Shown: positions 1 to 11,187 of the stretch, piece after piece | Numbering within the stretch: the first letter of the stretch is position 1 | How the letters are laid out: every line of letters begins with the position of its first letter | DNA from: Phocoena phocoena | Taxonomy: Eukaryota; Chordata; Mammalia; Artiodactyla; Phocoenidae | Assembly (NCBI RefSeq): GCF_963924675.1 | Contig: NC_089222.1 | Location: 141,730,281 to 141,794,280, forward strand | DNA length: 64,000 nucleotides | Reading direction: 5' to 3' | The notes under the pieces: generated by a model | The model's database searches: none | Told to the model about the DNA's origin: nothing | The model's input: the letters and a program-made list of their open reading frames with translations, nothing else | Translations under genes and position numbers: made by a program

Positions 1-502
1 CATATAAGTGATATCACGTGATATCTGTCTTTCTCTGTTTGACTTACTGCACTTAGTATGGTCATCTCCAGGTCATCCATGTTGCTGCAAATGGCATTAT
101 TTCATTCTTTTTGATGGCTGAGTAATATTCCACTGTATATATGTACCACATCTTCTTTATCCATTCATTTGTTGATGGACATTTAGGTTGCTTCCATGTC
201 CTGGCTGTTGTAAACAGCGCTACAATAAACACTGGGGTGCATGTATCCTTTCAAACTATGCTTTTCTCCAGGTATATGCCCAGGATTGGGACTGCTGGAT
301 CACATGGTAGCTCTATTTTTAGTTTTTTAAGGAACCTCCATACTGTTCTCCATAGCAGCTGTACCAATTTGCATTCCCACCAACAGTGTAGGAAGGTTCC
401 CTTTTCTCCACACCCTCTCCAGCATTGATTGTTTATAGATTTTTTGATGGTGGCCATTCTGACTGGTGTGAGGTGATATCTCATTGTAGTTTTGATTTAA
501 AG
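1..502 (-). mobile_element. L1 (LINE-1) fragment, 3' end of ORF2, cut by the window edge
   Basis: Read on the minus strand, this encodes the C-terminal end of an L1 ORF2 protein, including the cysteine-bearing stretch [19 protein letters not shown] and [11 protein letters not shown]. Related text occurs in the full-length L1 at about 51.1-51.3 kb. The element is 5'-truncated near 502 and its 3' UTR lies beyond the left edge. It is a dead retrotransposon copy, and the small open frames here are remnants of ORF2. Confidence 0.9.
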
Positions 503-1224
503 TGCATGTGATCTTGAGCTTTAAGACACATAGACCTGTACTCAAGCAGGTATTTTTATAGCTGTATATAGAAATGTTTTACTGGTAAAACCACTCCTCA
601 CTACCAGAAACCGATCATAGATCACCTCTATGGTACTGAGTTATTGAAGACACAATTCAGTTGGCTCTGAAATTTGCTTAAAATCAAGATTCAGTTGCAG
701 TAGTACTTTTTTAATGGTGCCAAAATAAGAATCAGAATGAAAATTTGATCATTGATCCAAATAATATTCTATTTAGCTATAGAAGGTGACATTAATTTAA
801 CTTTCTCATATAAAATAATTATTCCAAATGTGAGTGCAGGACACTTTGACAGGTTTTAAACTAACTTTCACTCTAATAGTAGAAAATTTATTAGTTGGGT
901 GAGAGAGGTACCAAATGGATAATATTGTTAGATATTGAAGAAACACTTGTCTGTAAGAAAAATAGAACATATAAACTGAAAAGTGATATAGAATATTTGC
1001 TTCAATTTGCTCTAAACTTCTTTCCACCTCCAAATCTAGATCACTATATAGAATCACCACCTTTAAGGAAAGACATACCTTGATTTTAATGATGATATAA
1101 CATTCGGGAGATGAGATTATATACGAAGACATCTCATTAGTTCTAGTGAGATGCCAGAAAGATCCAACATGGATCCACGGAGTTTTATTTTATTTTTTTA
1201 ATTTTGTTTTTTTGTTTGTTTTCA
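503..1224. other. Unassigned AT-rich sequence
   Basis: I see no gene, no recognised repeat and no RNA gene. The longest open frame (108 codons, minus strand 806-1132) has no recognisable motif and ordinary AT-rich composition, so I regard it as chance. Confidence 0.5.
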
Positions 1225-1302
1225 TTTTGTTTGCTTTTGCTGCCTTTTTTTGGTGTCAAATCCAAAAAGATCATCACCAAGACCAATGTCAAGGAGATAT
1301 AT
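1225..1302 (-). mobile_element. Short L1 ORF2 remnant (ancient)
   Basis: The text reading 'GGTGTCAAATCC' followed by 'CACCAAGACCAATGTCAAGG' resembles the antisense of a well-conserved L1 ORF2 C-terminal segment. A related block occurs at about 39.47-39.53 kb in the long antisense L1M. It is short and diverged, and it runs into an AT-rich tract. Sequence at about 1352-1460 may be part of the same old L1 but is too diverged to assign. Confidence 0.45.
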
Positions 1303-2420
1303 ATACCATATCTATATCTCTCTTTACATATATATACAGTATAACATATCTCTCTATATTATTGAGGCATAATCAACATATAACGTATAAAGTTATAATA
1401 ATCTCAGGAGTGCAACAATGTTGGACTGTACGTATTAGGTATACCTGCTTCATGATTTGACAGTATTTTGATTTATGACTGCATTTCACATGTATGATCA
1501 TGGGCATATTATACCCAAGGACAATATTTTTAAAAGACCTTGTGTCTTTGTACAGATGATACAAGTCTACCTAAATGACTAGTATCCAAGGGTCACTAGG
1601 TAAATGAATGCCCATCCTTTACTTCAGTCTCAGAAACTGTCCATCATACACTTCTATCACTGAGAAAAAGATGTCATCACTCAATCATTCCTTTAACAGT
1701 TATCACTAAAATGATCTAAGTTAATTGTATTTACCAAGTACAGGCTCCTATCCAGTGGGTCACTTTGTAGCATGAGATGGGCTTGTGCTTGCAAGTAAAG
1801 AAAAACTAGCGGGTAAACTGACCACCAAGTGATCCAGGTCCCATCAGACGTGTCTCATTTATAGCAAGACAGAAACATTGAAGGTTCTCTTCGTAGCTTA
1901 AGCGTCAATAAAAACAAATATTGGAAGATTTCTTCTTTCCATTTATTTTTAAAGAGATGGTCCTCTTTCTCTCTCTAAATTTCTCTCTCTGAACACTTTC
2001 AATGCTATTTTTACCAAGTTTTCATTCCTTTTCAAAAACCAGCCTGGTTATTTGATCGCCTTTGGAAATGTAAACCTTGATGGAGAAAATGTCTTTCACT
2101 AGGGATGCCAGCATAAAGTGAATTTATGAGCCCAGACGTGGATCTGAGAGGCAGGTAGAAAGCACTTTATGTACATAAAACAGTGCCCGATGAAAGGGCA
2201 GCCACATTCTTCCCCGGCAACCTGTATATGTCACTCCAGTAAATAAGCTTTTTTGTTTTCAAAGGCGACCTTATAAGAAACTTAAAGTTTAAAGCGGAAA
2301 CCTTAAAACATAAAGGTAAGAGATGCGATTAAGCAAATAAATCACAAATATTTGGGAATATTTGGAGAATAAACTCAGTTGAGGACAATACAAGTGACAA
2401 CAAGTGATTATAAGCAGAAT
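1303..2420. other. Unassigned sequence
   Basis: AT-rich sequence with a patch of TATA-type low complexity at 1303-1345. No gene or clear repeat is recognised. Confidence 0.45.
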
Positions 2421-2434
2421 AAGAAGCTAAGAGA

Positions 2435-2791
2435 GGGCTTCCCTGGGGGCACAGTGGTTAAGAATCCACCTGCCAATGCAGGGGACACGGGTTCGAGCCC
2501 TGGTCCGGGAAGATCCCACATGCCGCAGAGCAACTAAGCCCGTGTGCCACAACTACTGAGCCTGCGCTCTAGAGCCCGTGAGCCACAACTATTGAGCCTG
2601 CATGTTGCAACTACTGAAGCCCACACGCCTAGAGCCCCTGCTCCGCAACAAGAGAAGCCACTGCAGTGAGAAGCCCGTGCACCGCAGCGAAGAGTAGCCC
2701 CCGCTCGCCACAACTAGAGAAAGCCCGCACGCAGCAATGAGGACCCAAAGCGGCCAAAAATAAATAAATAAATTAATTAATTATTTTTAAA
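2435..2791 (+). mobile_element. CHR-type SINE, long form, with 14-bp TSD
   Basis: A tRNA-derived SINE. The head 'GGGCTTCCCTGG' is followed by an A-box-like 'GGCACAGTGGTTAAG' and a B box 'GGTTCGAGCCC'. A long body follows, with repeated 'CAACTACTGA' motifs, and the tail is TAAA/TTAA-rich. It is flanked by a perfect direct repeat 'AAGAAGCTAAGAGA' at 2421-2434 and 2792-2805, the hallmark of L1-mediated insertion. It would have been transcribed by RNA polymerase III and has no coding capacity. Confidence 0.95.
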
Positions 2792-3353
2792 AAGAAGCTA
2801 AGAGAAACGTCCTCATATTTCAAGCACCTCACAAGATCCACAGTCTTGTGAACCCGTAAGAGAGAATTCATGCCTTCCTAAGTGAAACAGAACCTCAGTA
2901 GATCTGGACTCCAAAATGATGTTTAGAATTTGAGACTCACCATAATTATAAACAAATAACTAAACAAGTAAGACAATGCTTTACTGGAGATGGCCAAAAT
3001 GAATGCCTGGTCAGTGCCTTTTACAGTTGAGGGGCGGGGAGAAAAGAAAAGAAGACTGAGACAAATGTTACATTGTGTTTCCTTTCTTATAGGAACGAAG
3101 AAAACCTATTAATAGAAAAAGGTATTTTAAAACCAACAATCAGCAAGAAAAAGAAAAAAAAAAAAAAAAACCCTATGGTCTTTCAATGACTACATGGTAG
3201 AAGAAAATGAGTGAGAAGAAAAGATTTATTCAAATGATAATGACAACCAATTGAACATATGCATTGCAGATTACTTTAAGTAGTATTTTTAAAGTACTAC
3301 TACCTCACTGCTTATATACCAAAAAAATCCTATTTATACATCTTTTTGAAAAG

Positions 3354-3373
3354 ATATATATATATATATATAT
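3354..3373. repeat. (AT)n microsatellite
   Basis: Ten uninterrupted AT dinucleotides. Confidence 0.9.
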
Positions 3374-3544
3374 GTCTACAAACATACAAGTGTGTTTATT
3401 TTTTAAATGGTCAGTAAGATGAAATAATCTCTGAAAAAATAAACCAAGTCCTAAAAAGCAGAAAGGATGAAAGGCAGAGAGTTTCAGAGTTTCAGCTGGG
3501 GAGCTTGACTCCATATTCCTGGTCCTTTTCTGAGACTCTCTGAT

Positions 3545-3578
3545 TGTATGTGTGTGCACGCACGCGTGTGCACACGTG
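3545..3578. repeat. Alternating purine-pyrimidine tract (TG/CG/CA)
   Basis: Thirty-four consecutive bases alternate pyrimidine-purine, mixing TG, CG and CA steps. Such tracts are known to favour left-handed Z-DNA under supercoiling. No function is implied. Confidence 0.8.
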
Positions 3579-4249
3579 GGCACACGTTGAGAGGAGAGCA
3601 GATCTAGGCTTTGCATTTTTAGACCTCTCTGTATGATGATTAACATTTTGAAGAATCAATGTTTCAAAGACGTCAGAAGCTCAATCTGAATTTTGCTAAG
3701 ATCTGTGCACCCTGCGCTTTCACTTTGAGAAGATACCCACCCCCAACCCTGGTCAAGGCAGAGTCCAGGTCACCTCAAGGTGAGGGAAGCTCTTCTCCAG
3801 ACAGGCCCTCCACCTGGCTTCCCCTACTTTCCAATGGGAAATAATGCCCTATCTGACCATGACTTCCTGGCAAGGCAATTCCTGCCAGTGATGCTGGGGA
3901 AGTTAACCCACATCAAGAAATTAATACAGGCTGTCCTCTGAGCAGACGTGAGCCTGGTGAGTTCTGCTACTGAGTACCGTCAGCTCGGTGGTTGAGCTGG
4001 GGTCTGTGGAGCCCAGGGTTCCCCAATTTCCTCTCCAGAATTTCTGCAGCACTGAAAAAAAAAATGACCTGGTTTCTGACTGCCCCACTGGCGAATTTTG
4101 AGGATTCCCACTGTCATCCTTTCTCTGTGGGAGTATTTTCCCAATGGGATTATAAACCAGGTGTTGTAGGGAGAAACTCTCTTTACTTCTCTTTGTCAGT
4201 CGATTAAACCAACTCAAATATCAGTATCAGAATTGGTATCTTTTTCTCT

Positions 4250-4652
4250 CTTTTTTTTAATTGAACTATAGTTGATTTACAATATTATGTTAATTTCAGG
4301 TGTACAGCAAAGTGATTCAGTTATATATACATACACATATATTCTTTTTCTGATTCTTTTCCATTATGTTATTACAAGGCATTGAATATAGTTCCCTGTG
4401 CTATACAGTAGGTCCTTGTTGTTTATCCATTTTATATACAGTAGTGTGTATCTACTAATCCCAAACTCCTAATTTATCCCTCCACCTTACTTCCTCTTTG
4501 ATAACCATAAGTTTGTTTTCTATGTCTGTGAGTTTTTTCCTCGTTTGTAAATACGTTCATTTGTATCATTTTTAGATTCCACATATAACTGATATTATAT
4601 AATTTGTCTTTGTCTGACTTACTTAGTATGATAAGCTCTAAGTCCATCCATC
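4250..4652 (-). mobile_element. L1 3' end (3' UTR and last bases of ORF2), antisense
   Basis: Starts with a T-run (the poly-A tail on the other strand), followed by the L1 3' UTR text 'AGTTGATTTACAATATTATG' and 'GTGTACAGCAAAGTGATTC'. It ends at the ORF2 terminus 'TAAGTCCATCCAT', and 5' truncation falls near 4652. The same family of 3' ends recurs at 17973, 34065 and (sense) 52996. No clear TSD was found. Confidence 0.9.
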
Positions 4653-4897
4653 ATTTTCTTTTAATAAAGGCAACAACTGACAACCTGTTACCCTTGTCTC
4701 TGGATATCAGTATACAGTCAAGAAAAGAAAAGTATTTATCATCTACCTCACACCACCAAAACAAATTAGAATCACTTGAAAAAGAGTTTTGGGAAACCAT
4801 ACTAAAATATTCCTTTTAGTTACTATTATTTTTCCTTTATTTCTCCTGTGGCCCACTTGACAGATTAGTTCATTGCTAAGAGAATAAGAAAAATATA

Positions 4898-5113
4898 CAG
4901 TTGACCCTTGAACAATGCAGGGTTGGGGACCCTGACTCTCTGCGTCGTCCAAAATTCGAGTATAACTTATGGTTGGCCCTCTGGATCTGAGGCTCCACAT
5001 CCACAGGTTCAACCAACCATGGATTGTGTAGCGCTGTAGTATTTACTATTGAAAAAAATATGTGTATCAGTGGACCTACACAGTTGAAACCCGTGTTGTT
5101 CAAGGGTCAACTG
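4898..5113. mobile_element. Complete Tigger-type MITE (MER8-like) with TA duplications
   Basis: A 216-bp non-autonomous DNA transposon. Near-perfect terminal inverted repeats read 'CAGTTGACCCTTGAACAA' on the left and its complement on the right, where the text reads 'TTGTTCAAGGGTCAACTG'. TA dinucleotides flank it at 4896-4897 and 5114-5115, as expected for pogo/Tigger (Tc1-mariner superfamily) insertions. It encodes no transposase. The subfamily name MER8 is from memory; the class is well supported by the ends. Confidence 0.9.
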
Positions 5114-5115
5114 TA

Positions 5116-6890
5116 TGTATAAGAATTCACCTGAAATTTCTGGTTCTTGTTCTTTCCATTTATATATTACATAAAGTATAGATAGCATTGTGAGTTGATA
5201 CCTTTTTCTTTGTGGGTAACAGTAGGAAGTGCACATAAAAGAAAATGATGAAAATTCCACCGATGGGGGTGTAGAAACAGAACACATCAGAAGCTCATGT
5301 TGTAGTTCTGGGGCCTGATGGTCTCATTCACACAACACACAAAAATTTGCAAGCATAAAATATCAATGATTCAGGACATACAAGTCATACAAAAGTTATC
5401 TTATTATTAGGTCTATTGAAATAGAACAGCACAAAGATAGTTCAGCATTTTGTGACTCCCTATAAAGGCTGTCTTTGTGCTTTCAAAATTTTCCTGGTTT
5501 TTAAACACAACACTTTTTGCCCAATTCTCATCCACTATTGCTCTTAGAACAGTTAGATGGGAATATATCAAAATCAACTGGCAGAATTCACAGGGAGGCC
5601 ACATACATTGCCTCAACCCAAGGAAGGATCTTGTGTCCACTGATGGAATCAATTGCCTGGGAAGTAAGAGATGCCTAGAACCCCCTAGAAAACCCCAGGG
5701 CAGGACTGGAAGACAAGCAGTCAGGTAGGCAAAGTGGCCCTTCAGGGAACTCCTACACTGGGTGGGGAACCGGAGAGTATGATCTGGAAGTTCCCGGCTA
5801 GATTATATGACCCTGCATTCCTGTGAACATCTACAAGCACCTTGAGGCTGACACCTACCCCATACTGAACCAGGTGAGGATGTGGGTGCTTTCTACCCAT
5901 TGTTAATATTATACTAAGTCCTCCTTGTTTGTGGGGATTACACTAGGGGTCATGGGTTAACAAACAGTGATAAATGCTACTGTGGGGAAAGAAAGAAAAA
6001 AACTGAAATGGCCAACTTTGCTATCGCCAGCAGTACACTGAACAGTATAGTATAACAGCTCAGGATCCACATTTTGGATTGATAAGGAGCTGGGCTATAG
6101 CCTAGGTGGTGTGACCCTCATTTCCACGCCTGTCTAGTGACCTGAGCCAATGGTGATAATCACCAGTCAACAATGGAAACCCAGCCATTCGGACTAAATA
6201 TGCCACAGCACCCAGAGCCCCTGGTGGCCACATATCCCATATGCAACAGTTCTTTTCAGAGGTACACAAATTCCTAGAAAGCATAACCCACAAAAAGTGT
6301 TCACGTGCGTATGTTGAATACACGTCATTACGTCCTTTTCTCACAGGCAGAAAGTTCTTAGGAAGAACGTAAACCACGTTGTTTTTGTTTAAGTCTTTCA
6401 GCTCACTCTGTTTATAGTGACAGATCACTACTTTCAAGGCTGCCATTTGACCATTTATATGGTCACCCTTCAGCTTTTTTTTGGTGAAATGACAAGTCAT
6501 TTCGTCTATTTCCTCTGGCTTTTCTTCAAATGCTTTACAACTTATATGGGATTTGTGAAGGTTTTTCACAGGGAGATGGTTTTCTTCTCTCTCTCTCTCT
6601 CTCTCTTTTTCAAATCTTAGTTCAATCCCAGATCTCACTATGACACTATTTCATGAAGTATAATAATGACAAAAGCAAAAGGACAAAGTAGTTGTTTCCA
6701 TTCTTGGAGATGAGAAGAAGGCATGTACAGGCAGTTACTGAAATTGCCTCAGGGATTAAAAGAACTGGTAGCAAAAGTACTAAGGGAGCCTGGATGGGGT
6801 GGGGGAGGCTCTGTGTATATTTCAAATTTTAAAATAACATCTAGAATGTTTCACTTTCTAAACTGTTCAATTTACATATTTTTCATTATT
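5116..6890. other. Unassigned sequence with a (CT)n tract
   Basis: No recognised gene or interspersed repeat. A (CT)n microsatellite lies at 6587-6606. A 178-codon open frame on the minus strand (6102-6638) takes its N-terminal EREREREE from that tract. It shows no domain, membrane segment or splice context that I recognise. Confidence 0.45.
6587..6606. repeat. (CT)n microsatellite
   Basis: Ten CT dinucleotides, slightly extended by imperfect T-rich flanks. Confidence 0.9.
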
Positions 6891-6894
6891 TAAA

Positions 6895-7740
6895 AGTGAC
6901 TTCAGTCATAACTGCCAAACTTGGAAGCCATCCACATATCCTTCAGGGGAAGGGATAAATAAACTGTGGTACATCTGGGCAATGGAATATTATTTAGTGA
7001 TAAAAAGGAAACAACTATAAAGCCATGAAAAGACATAGATGAAACTTAAATGCATATTATTAAATGCAAGAAACCAATCTTAAAAGACTGTGCACTGTAT
7101 GATTCCAGCTATATGACTTTCTGGAAAAGGCAGAATTATGGAGACAGTAAGAAACGATTAGTGGAGGGCTTCCCCGGTGGCGCAGTGGTTGAGAGTCCGC
7201 CTGCCAATGCAGGGGACGTGGGTTCATGCCCCAGTCCAGGAAGATCCCACGTGCCGCGGAGCAGCTGGGCCTGTGAGCCATGGCCGCTGAGCCTGCGCGT
7301 CCGGAGACTGTGCTCCGCAACGGGAGAGCCACAACAGTGAGAGGCCCGTGTACCGCAAAAAAAAAAAAAAAAAGATTAGTGGTTGCCAGCAGTTGGGGGT
7401 GAGGGAAGGGAGGGATGAAATGGGGGGAGACAGAGGATTTTAGGGCACTGAAACTACTCTTTATGATACTATAATGGTAGAAACCTGTTATTGTACCATT
7501 TTCCAAACCCACAGAATGTACAACACCAAGACTGAACCGCAGTATAAACTGTGGACTCTGGGTGATGATGATGAGCTGATGTCGGTTCACTGACTGTGGC
7601 GAATGCATCACTCTGGTGGGGATGCTGATGGTGGGAGGGGGGAGCAGCTGTGCACGTCTAGGAGCAGAGAGCATACGGAAACTCTCTGTACCTTCTTCTC
7701 AATTTCGAGTGAACCTAGAACTGCTCTAAAATATAGTCTT
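6895..7740 (+). mobile_element. Ancient L1M 3' end (ORF2 terminus and 3' UTR), split by a SINE
   Basis: The sense strand follows the classic mammalian L1M 3' order: 'CTGTGGTACATCTGGGCAATGG', then an ORF2-terminus stretch, then 'TTAGTGGTTGCCAG', 'ATGTACAACACCAAGA' and 'GAACCTAGAACTGCTCTAAAA' near the end. A CHR SINE interrupts it at 7166-7373. Divergence from the younger L1s here is high. The exact subfamily (L1MA to L1MC range) is not assigned. Confidence 0.85.
7166..7373 (+). mobile_element. CHR-type SINE, short form
   Basis: Head 'GGGCTTCCCCGGTGGCGCAG', B box 'GGTTCATGCCC', body ending 'GTGTACCGC' and a poly-A tail. A 9-bp TSD 'GATTAGTGG' lies at 7156-7164 and 7374-7382. It inserted into an older L1M 3' end, so it postdates that element. 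Confidence 0.95.
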
Positions 7741-7744
7741 TACA

Positions 7745-10084
7745 TAAAAAAATACCTTGCTGACTTCTTCAAAGATTAAACGAACCTAGCCATCTGTCCA
7801 TTTGACTGACCTTCCCCATATGCTGGCCTCTCTTTAGGAAGGGTGTGTTCAACTTCTGTAACATAATCTTTTTCTTTTCCAGGTCCTCCAATGTCATGAA
7901 GCGCCCCCTCCCCAGACACAGCACTTGCTCCGAGAAAGGTGAGCAACGGATTTTCTTCTAATTCTTCACCAGTCACTTCCTTATTTATTTCCCTCACATC
8001 ATCATTTCTTCCTCAACTGATTTTTCCACTACCTCTGAAAATACCAGCTCATTAGAAAGTCATCAGAAATTGAGTGAGCAATTGAATATAATTGCACAAA
8101 ATTACACAGATCTGAAAGCCGGCACTCCACTATGTGTCTGAGTGTGCGAGGCCGAAGCCTTACGTTTTACTAGCCGGTGCTGCTGAGGTCACCTCGACAG
8201 CCTGAAAAGGGTCAAGGGAAGTGATCCCTCACCGTAATACACACAGAAACTCATTCTTCACTGCCCTAAAAAAATGACAATGGAGGTGACAGCGCTGGGA
8301 CGTCTGCAGCCCACACGCAGAAAACCAACGGACGGGAGAGAGATGCTACAAGAAAGCGTGTCCAGCGTCTGGCTGATTAAGGCACCGACTGACGGGCAGA
8401 GAGGCAGGCTGACTCCTCCCCGAGCAAAGCTCACACAGAGTGGAAGAGCCCACTGTCATGCAGGGCTGTTGCATCTCCCAATGGCAACACTGCCAGGGTA
8501 TTCTTGCAAACCGGGACCACTTAGAGTGTGGCTAACCATCTGGGTTTGCCCAGGACTGTCCAAGCTTTTATGCTGAAAGTCAAGCGTCCTGATTACCTCC
8601 TCTGTCCCTGGATGACCAGGACGGTGAGTCACCTGAAACCATGCAATCTACGGACACGTGGTAGAGAAGCAATGAAAGACCAATCCAGAAATTGGCAAAC
8701 TTCTACCAGACCAATGACATCGCCTTGATTTCGAAAAATATATATATAATATGCACATTATAAAATTTCTTAGTGAATGAACACCTATAGCTGATTCAGT
8801 AACTCACGGTTTTCAGTTGCATGTTTAGAAGCAAAGCTATAAAAACAGGAAAAGCAAAGCAAAACTAGCTTCCTAATGGAGAATTTGGGAAGAAAAAGGA
8901 AAAGCGGAGGTTGTCATGTTGAGGCTGGGTCGCTGCCTGAGACGAGGACCAGAGGTCCCTGAGCCTCAGCCTTCCCGTCCGTCAACACTACCCCCTGCCC
9001 TGTTTTTAAATTGAACGATGACCACAATACGCGTATTTGGTCAGCCTCTCCAAATATGAAGAAAAGCAAAATCACCGTAAAATATTTTTGGCAGTTTTTC
9101 CCCTTGAAACCTTGTATTAGAGGGAAGCACACAGTTACTGGAAACAAAGGGCTTTCGGGTAAAAACAGACCATCTGCAGAAAAAAAAAAAAATTATCAAG
9201 CATGAATCTCCCCAAGAGGAACAGCAATGAAAACAATGGTTAGTTTGTCTCATCTAAGTTCTTCACGGAGGCTGAGGAAGTGAATTTGGGGAAACAGTTC
9301 TGATTTTGCACAGAAACAAGCTTGAGTGAACAGGCAGAGCTGCTTTATCTATTCAGTTCATCTCCCACCACCATCTTCCTCCTGCTACCTCTCCATCAGC
9401 GTTGCCGGCTTTCCTTTGTCCTGTTTTGGGGCACATACTTGGGGACGGCACCGAGTACCTCCCCGGCATCACACCAGCCCCGCCTCCTACAGAACAGGGC
9501 GCTCTGAGCCGCTCTGCCCCGCTCTGTAAGCCTGCCCTTGTTCCCGGGACTGTTGTCTGGACCACACGGAGGGAGCCTGCTGGTCATGAGCACGTATCAA
9601 CGGTCAATGAATGTCCGATCGTGTGGGTTCTGTCCACACAGTTTCAGTGGGGAGGTTCCATCCTCGGGCCATTCTGAAAACCTATGGGGACTGTGTGTTT
9701 CCTATGACTGGAGCCCTGCGGGGTTGCAGAGGCGGGAGAGAAGCGGGGATTCTTGGTGTTCTAAATGTGCAGGCCAATCCCACGTGGTGAATAATCCCTC
9801 CAAGTCTCACAAGCCTTTTGTTTGTTCACATAGATGATACACTTGTTTGCCATTATCAGAACCTAGAGTCTAATTCTACTTAGCTTATGAGTATGGGTAT
9901 TTTTCACGCAGTCCTAATGCCTACTGCGTTTTTCAAGAATATGACTAGTCTGTCAACTAGAGGAAGGTTGTGTGTATGTTTTCTTAGCTCGGAACCTCAC
10001 TCAGAGTCTTCATCCTTTTAAAGACACCAGTGGCCCTCCTGAAAATAATAAATAATATCACTTCCCTAGCCATGGAATGTTTAA
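7745..10084. other. Unassigned sequence
   Basis: Moderately GC-rich in places, with no repeat I can name and no supported gene. Overlapping open frames around 8274-8728 and 9322-9837 lie on both strands at once, which argues for chance openness rather than coding. I could not pair any of them with splice sites into a plausible exon. Confidence 0.4.
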
Positions 10085-10535
10085 ACATCTGTAAAAGACT
10101 TGTATCCAAGTATTAGTAGCATCACCATTTATAATTCATGAATGGTTAAACAAAATGTGATATATGCACTCAGGGGAACATTATTTAACAATAAAAAGGA
10201 ACAAAGTATTGATACAACCTCAAAAGCACTTTGATAAGTGAAAAACAACAGACATAAAAGACCACAAATACTATATGACTCCATTCACATGAAATGCCCA
10301 AAAAAGGCAGTTCTGTAAGAAAGTAGATTAGTGGTTGCCTAAAGTTGGGGTAGAAATGTGGAATGACTGCTAACGGACACGGGATTTCATTTTGGGTTAA
10401 TGGAAATGTTTTAAAATTAGATTTTGGTGGAGGTTTCACAACTCTGTAAATATACTAAACATTGAATTGTACATGTAAAATGGGTGAATTGTATGATATG
10501 TAAATCAAGCTTGAATAAAGCTATTAAAAACTCAG
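10085..10535 (+). mobile_element. Ancient L1M 3' end
   Basis: Old L1 3' sequence in sense orientation, with 'AACATTATTTAACAATAAAAAGG', 'GATTAGTGGTTGCC', 'GAATTGTACATGTAAAATGG' and a terminal 'GAATAAAGCTATT'. The order matches the ORF2 terminus followed by the 3' UTR and polyadenylation region of L1M elements. No TSD is visible. Confidence 0.8.
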
Positions 10536-10987
10536 TATATTGAATTAATAATAATCTAAAGACAGGATTAACAAAAATCAGTTTTTAATAAAAACTGTAT
10601 TTCACTACATATATGCTCAGGCACAAGAAGCTGGAGGTTTGCCTTCTGCATTGAATCACTAGGAATGCAGACCAGGTGTGTGGGTAGGTAGGTAACATTA
10701 CCTATAAATTTCACTTTAGGAAGTGAAGAGTTTATACACCATGTTTGTTATCAAAAGGGAAGTTGGACTTGATAGTGTTGGGAGCCACTGGTACTGTTAT
10801 TTTTTCTATCATTGTGCACATTCTTGTCTCTATTTTAGAAATAACCTCAGAGCAGTTGAGTAAATTACCCAAGCGCACACCTGTCGACCCGTTCCTGGTT
10901 GACCGTTTTCCTGAGGCCAGGCTCCTAGATGCTGGGCTGTACCCAACCTCCCCACGCTATCTCCACTCAAGGAAGCTCTCCTGTCCC
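10536..10987. other. Unassigned sequence up to the assembly gap
   Basis: No recognised feature. An open frame from 10745 runs into the run of N and has no recognisable motif. Confidence 0.4.
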
Positions 10988-11187
10988 NNNNNNNNNNNNN
11001 NNNNNNNNNNNNNNNNNNNNNNNNNNNNNNNNNNNNNNNNNNNNNNNNNNNNNNNNNNNNNNNNNNNNNNNNNNNNNNNNNNNNNNNNNNNNNNNNNNNN
11101 NNNNNNNNNNNNNNNNNNNNNNNNNNNNNNNNNNNNNNNNNNNNNNNNNNNNNNNNNNNNNNNNNNNNNNNNNNNNNNNNNNNNNNN
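10988..11187. other. Assembly gap (200 N)
   Basis: Exactly 200 undetermined bases. The round number suggests a scaffold placeholder rather than a measured size. Apparent open frames through it are artefacts. Confidence 0.98.

Larger units (their letters stand above)
2806..4249. other. Unassigned sequence with small simple repeats
   Basis: No gene is recognised. It holds an A-run near 3153-3171, an (AT)n tract at 3354-3373 and a strictly alternating purine-pyrimidine tract at 3545-3578. The minus-strand open frame at 3305-3646 is partly translated from these tracts and is not credible as a gene. Confidence 0.5.

Noticed and set aside
2435..2520. tRNA-like sequence with A and B boxes
   Set aside because: It is the tRNA-derived head of a CHR SINE; the cloverleaf is not intact and a TSD surrounds the whole SINE. 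The same applies to the other SINE heads.
7050..7340. Frame with [27 protein letters not shown], also repeated across the window
   Set aside because: A sense-strand translation of the CHR SINE head and body; it recurs wherever the SINE occurs.
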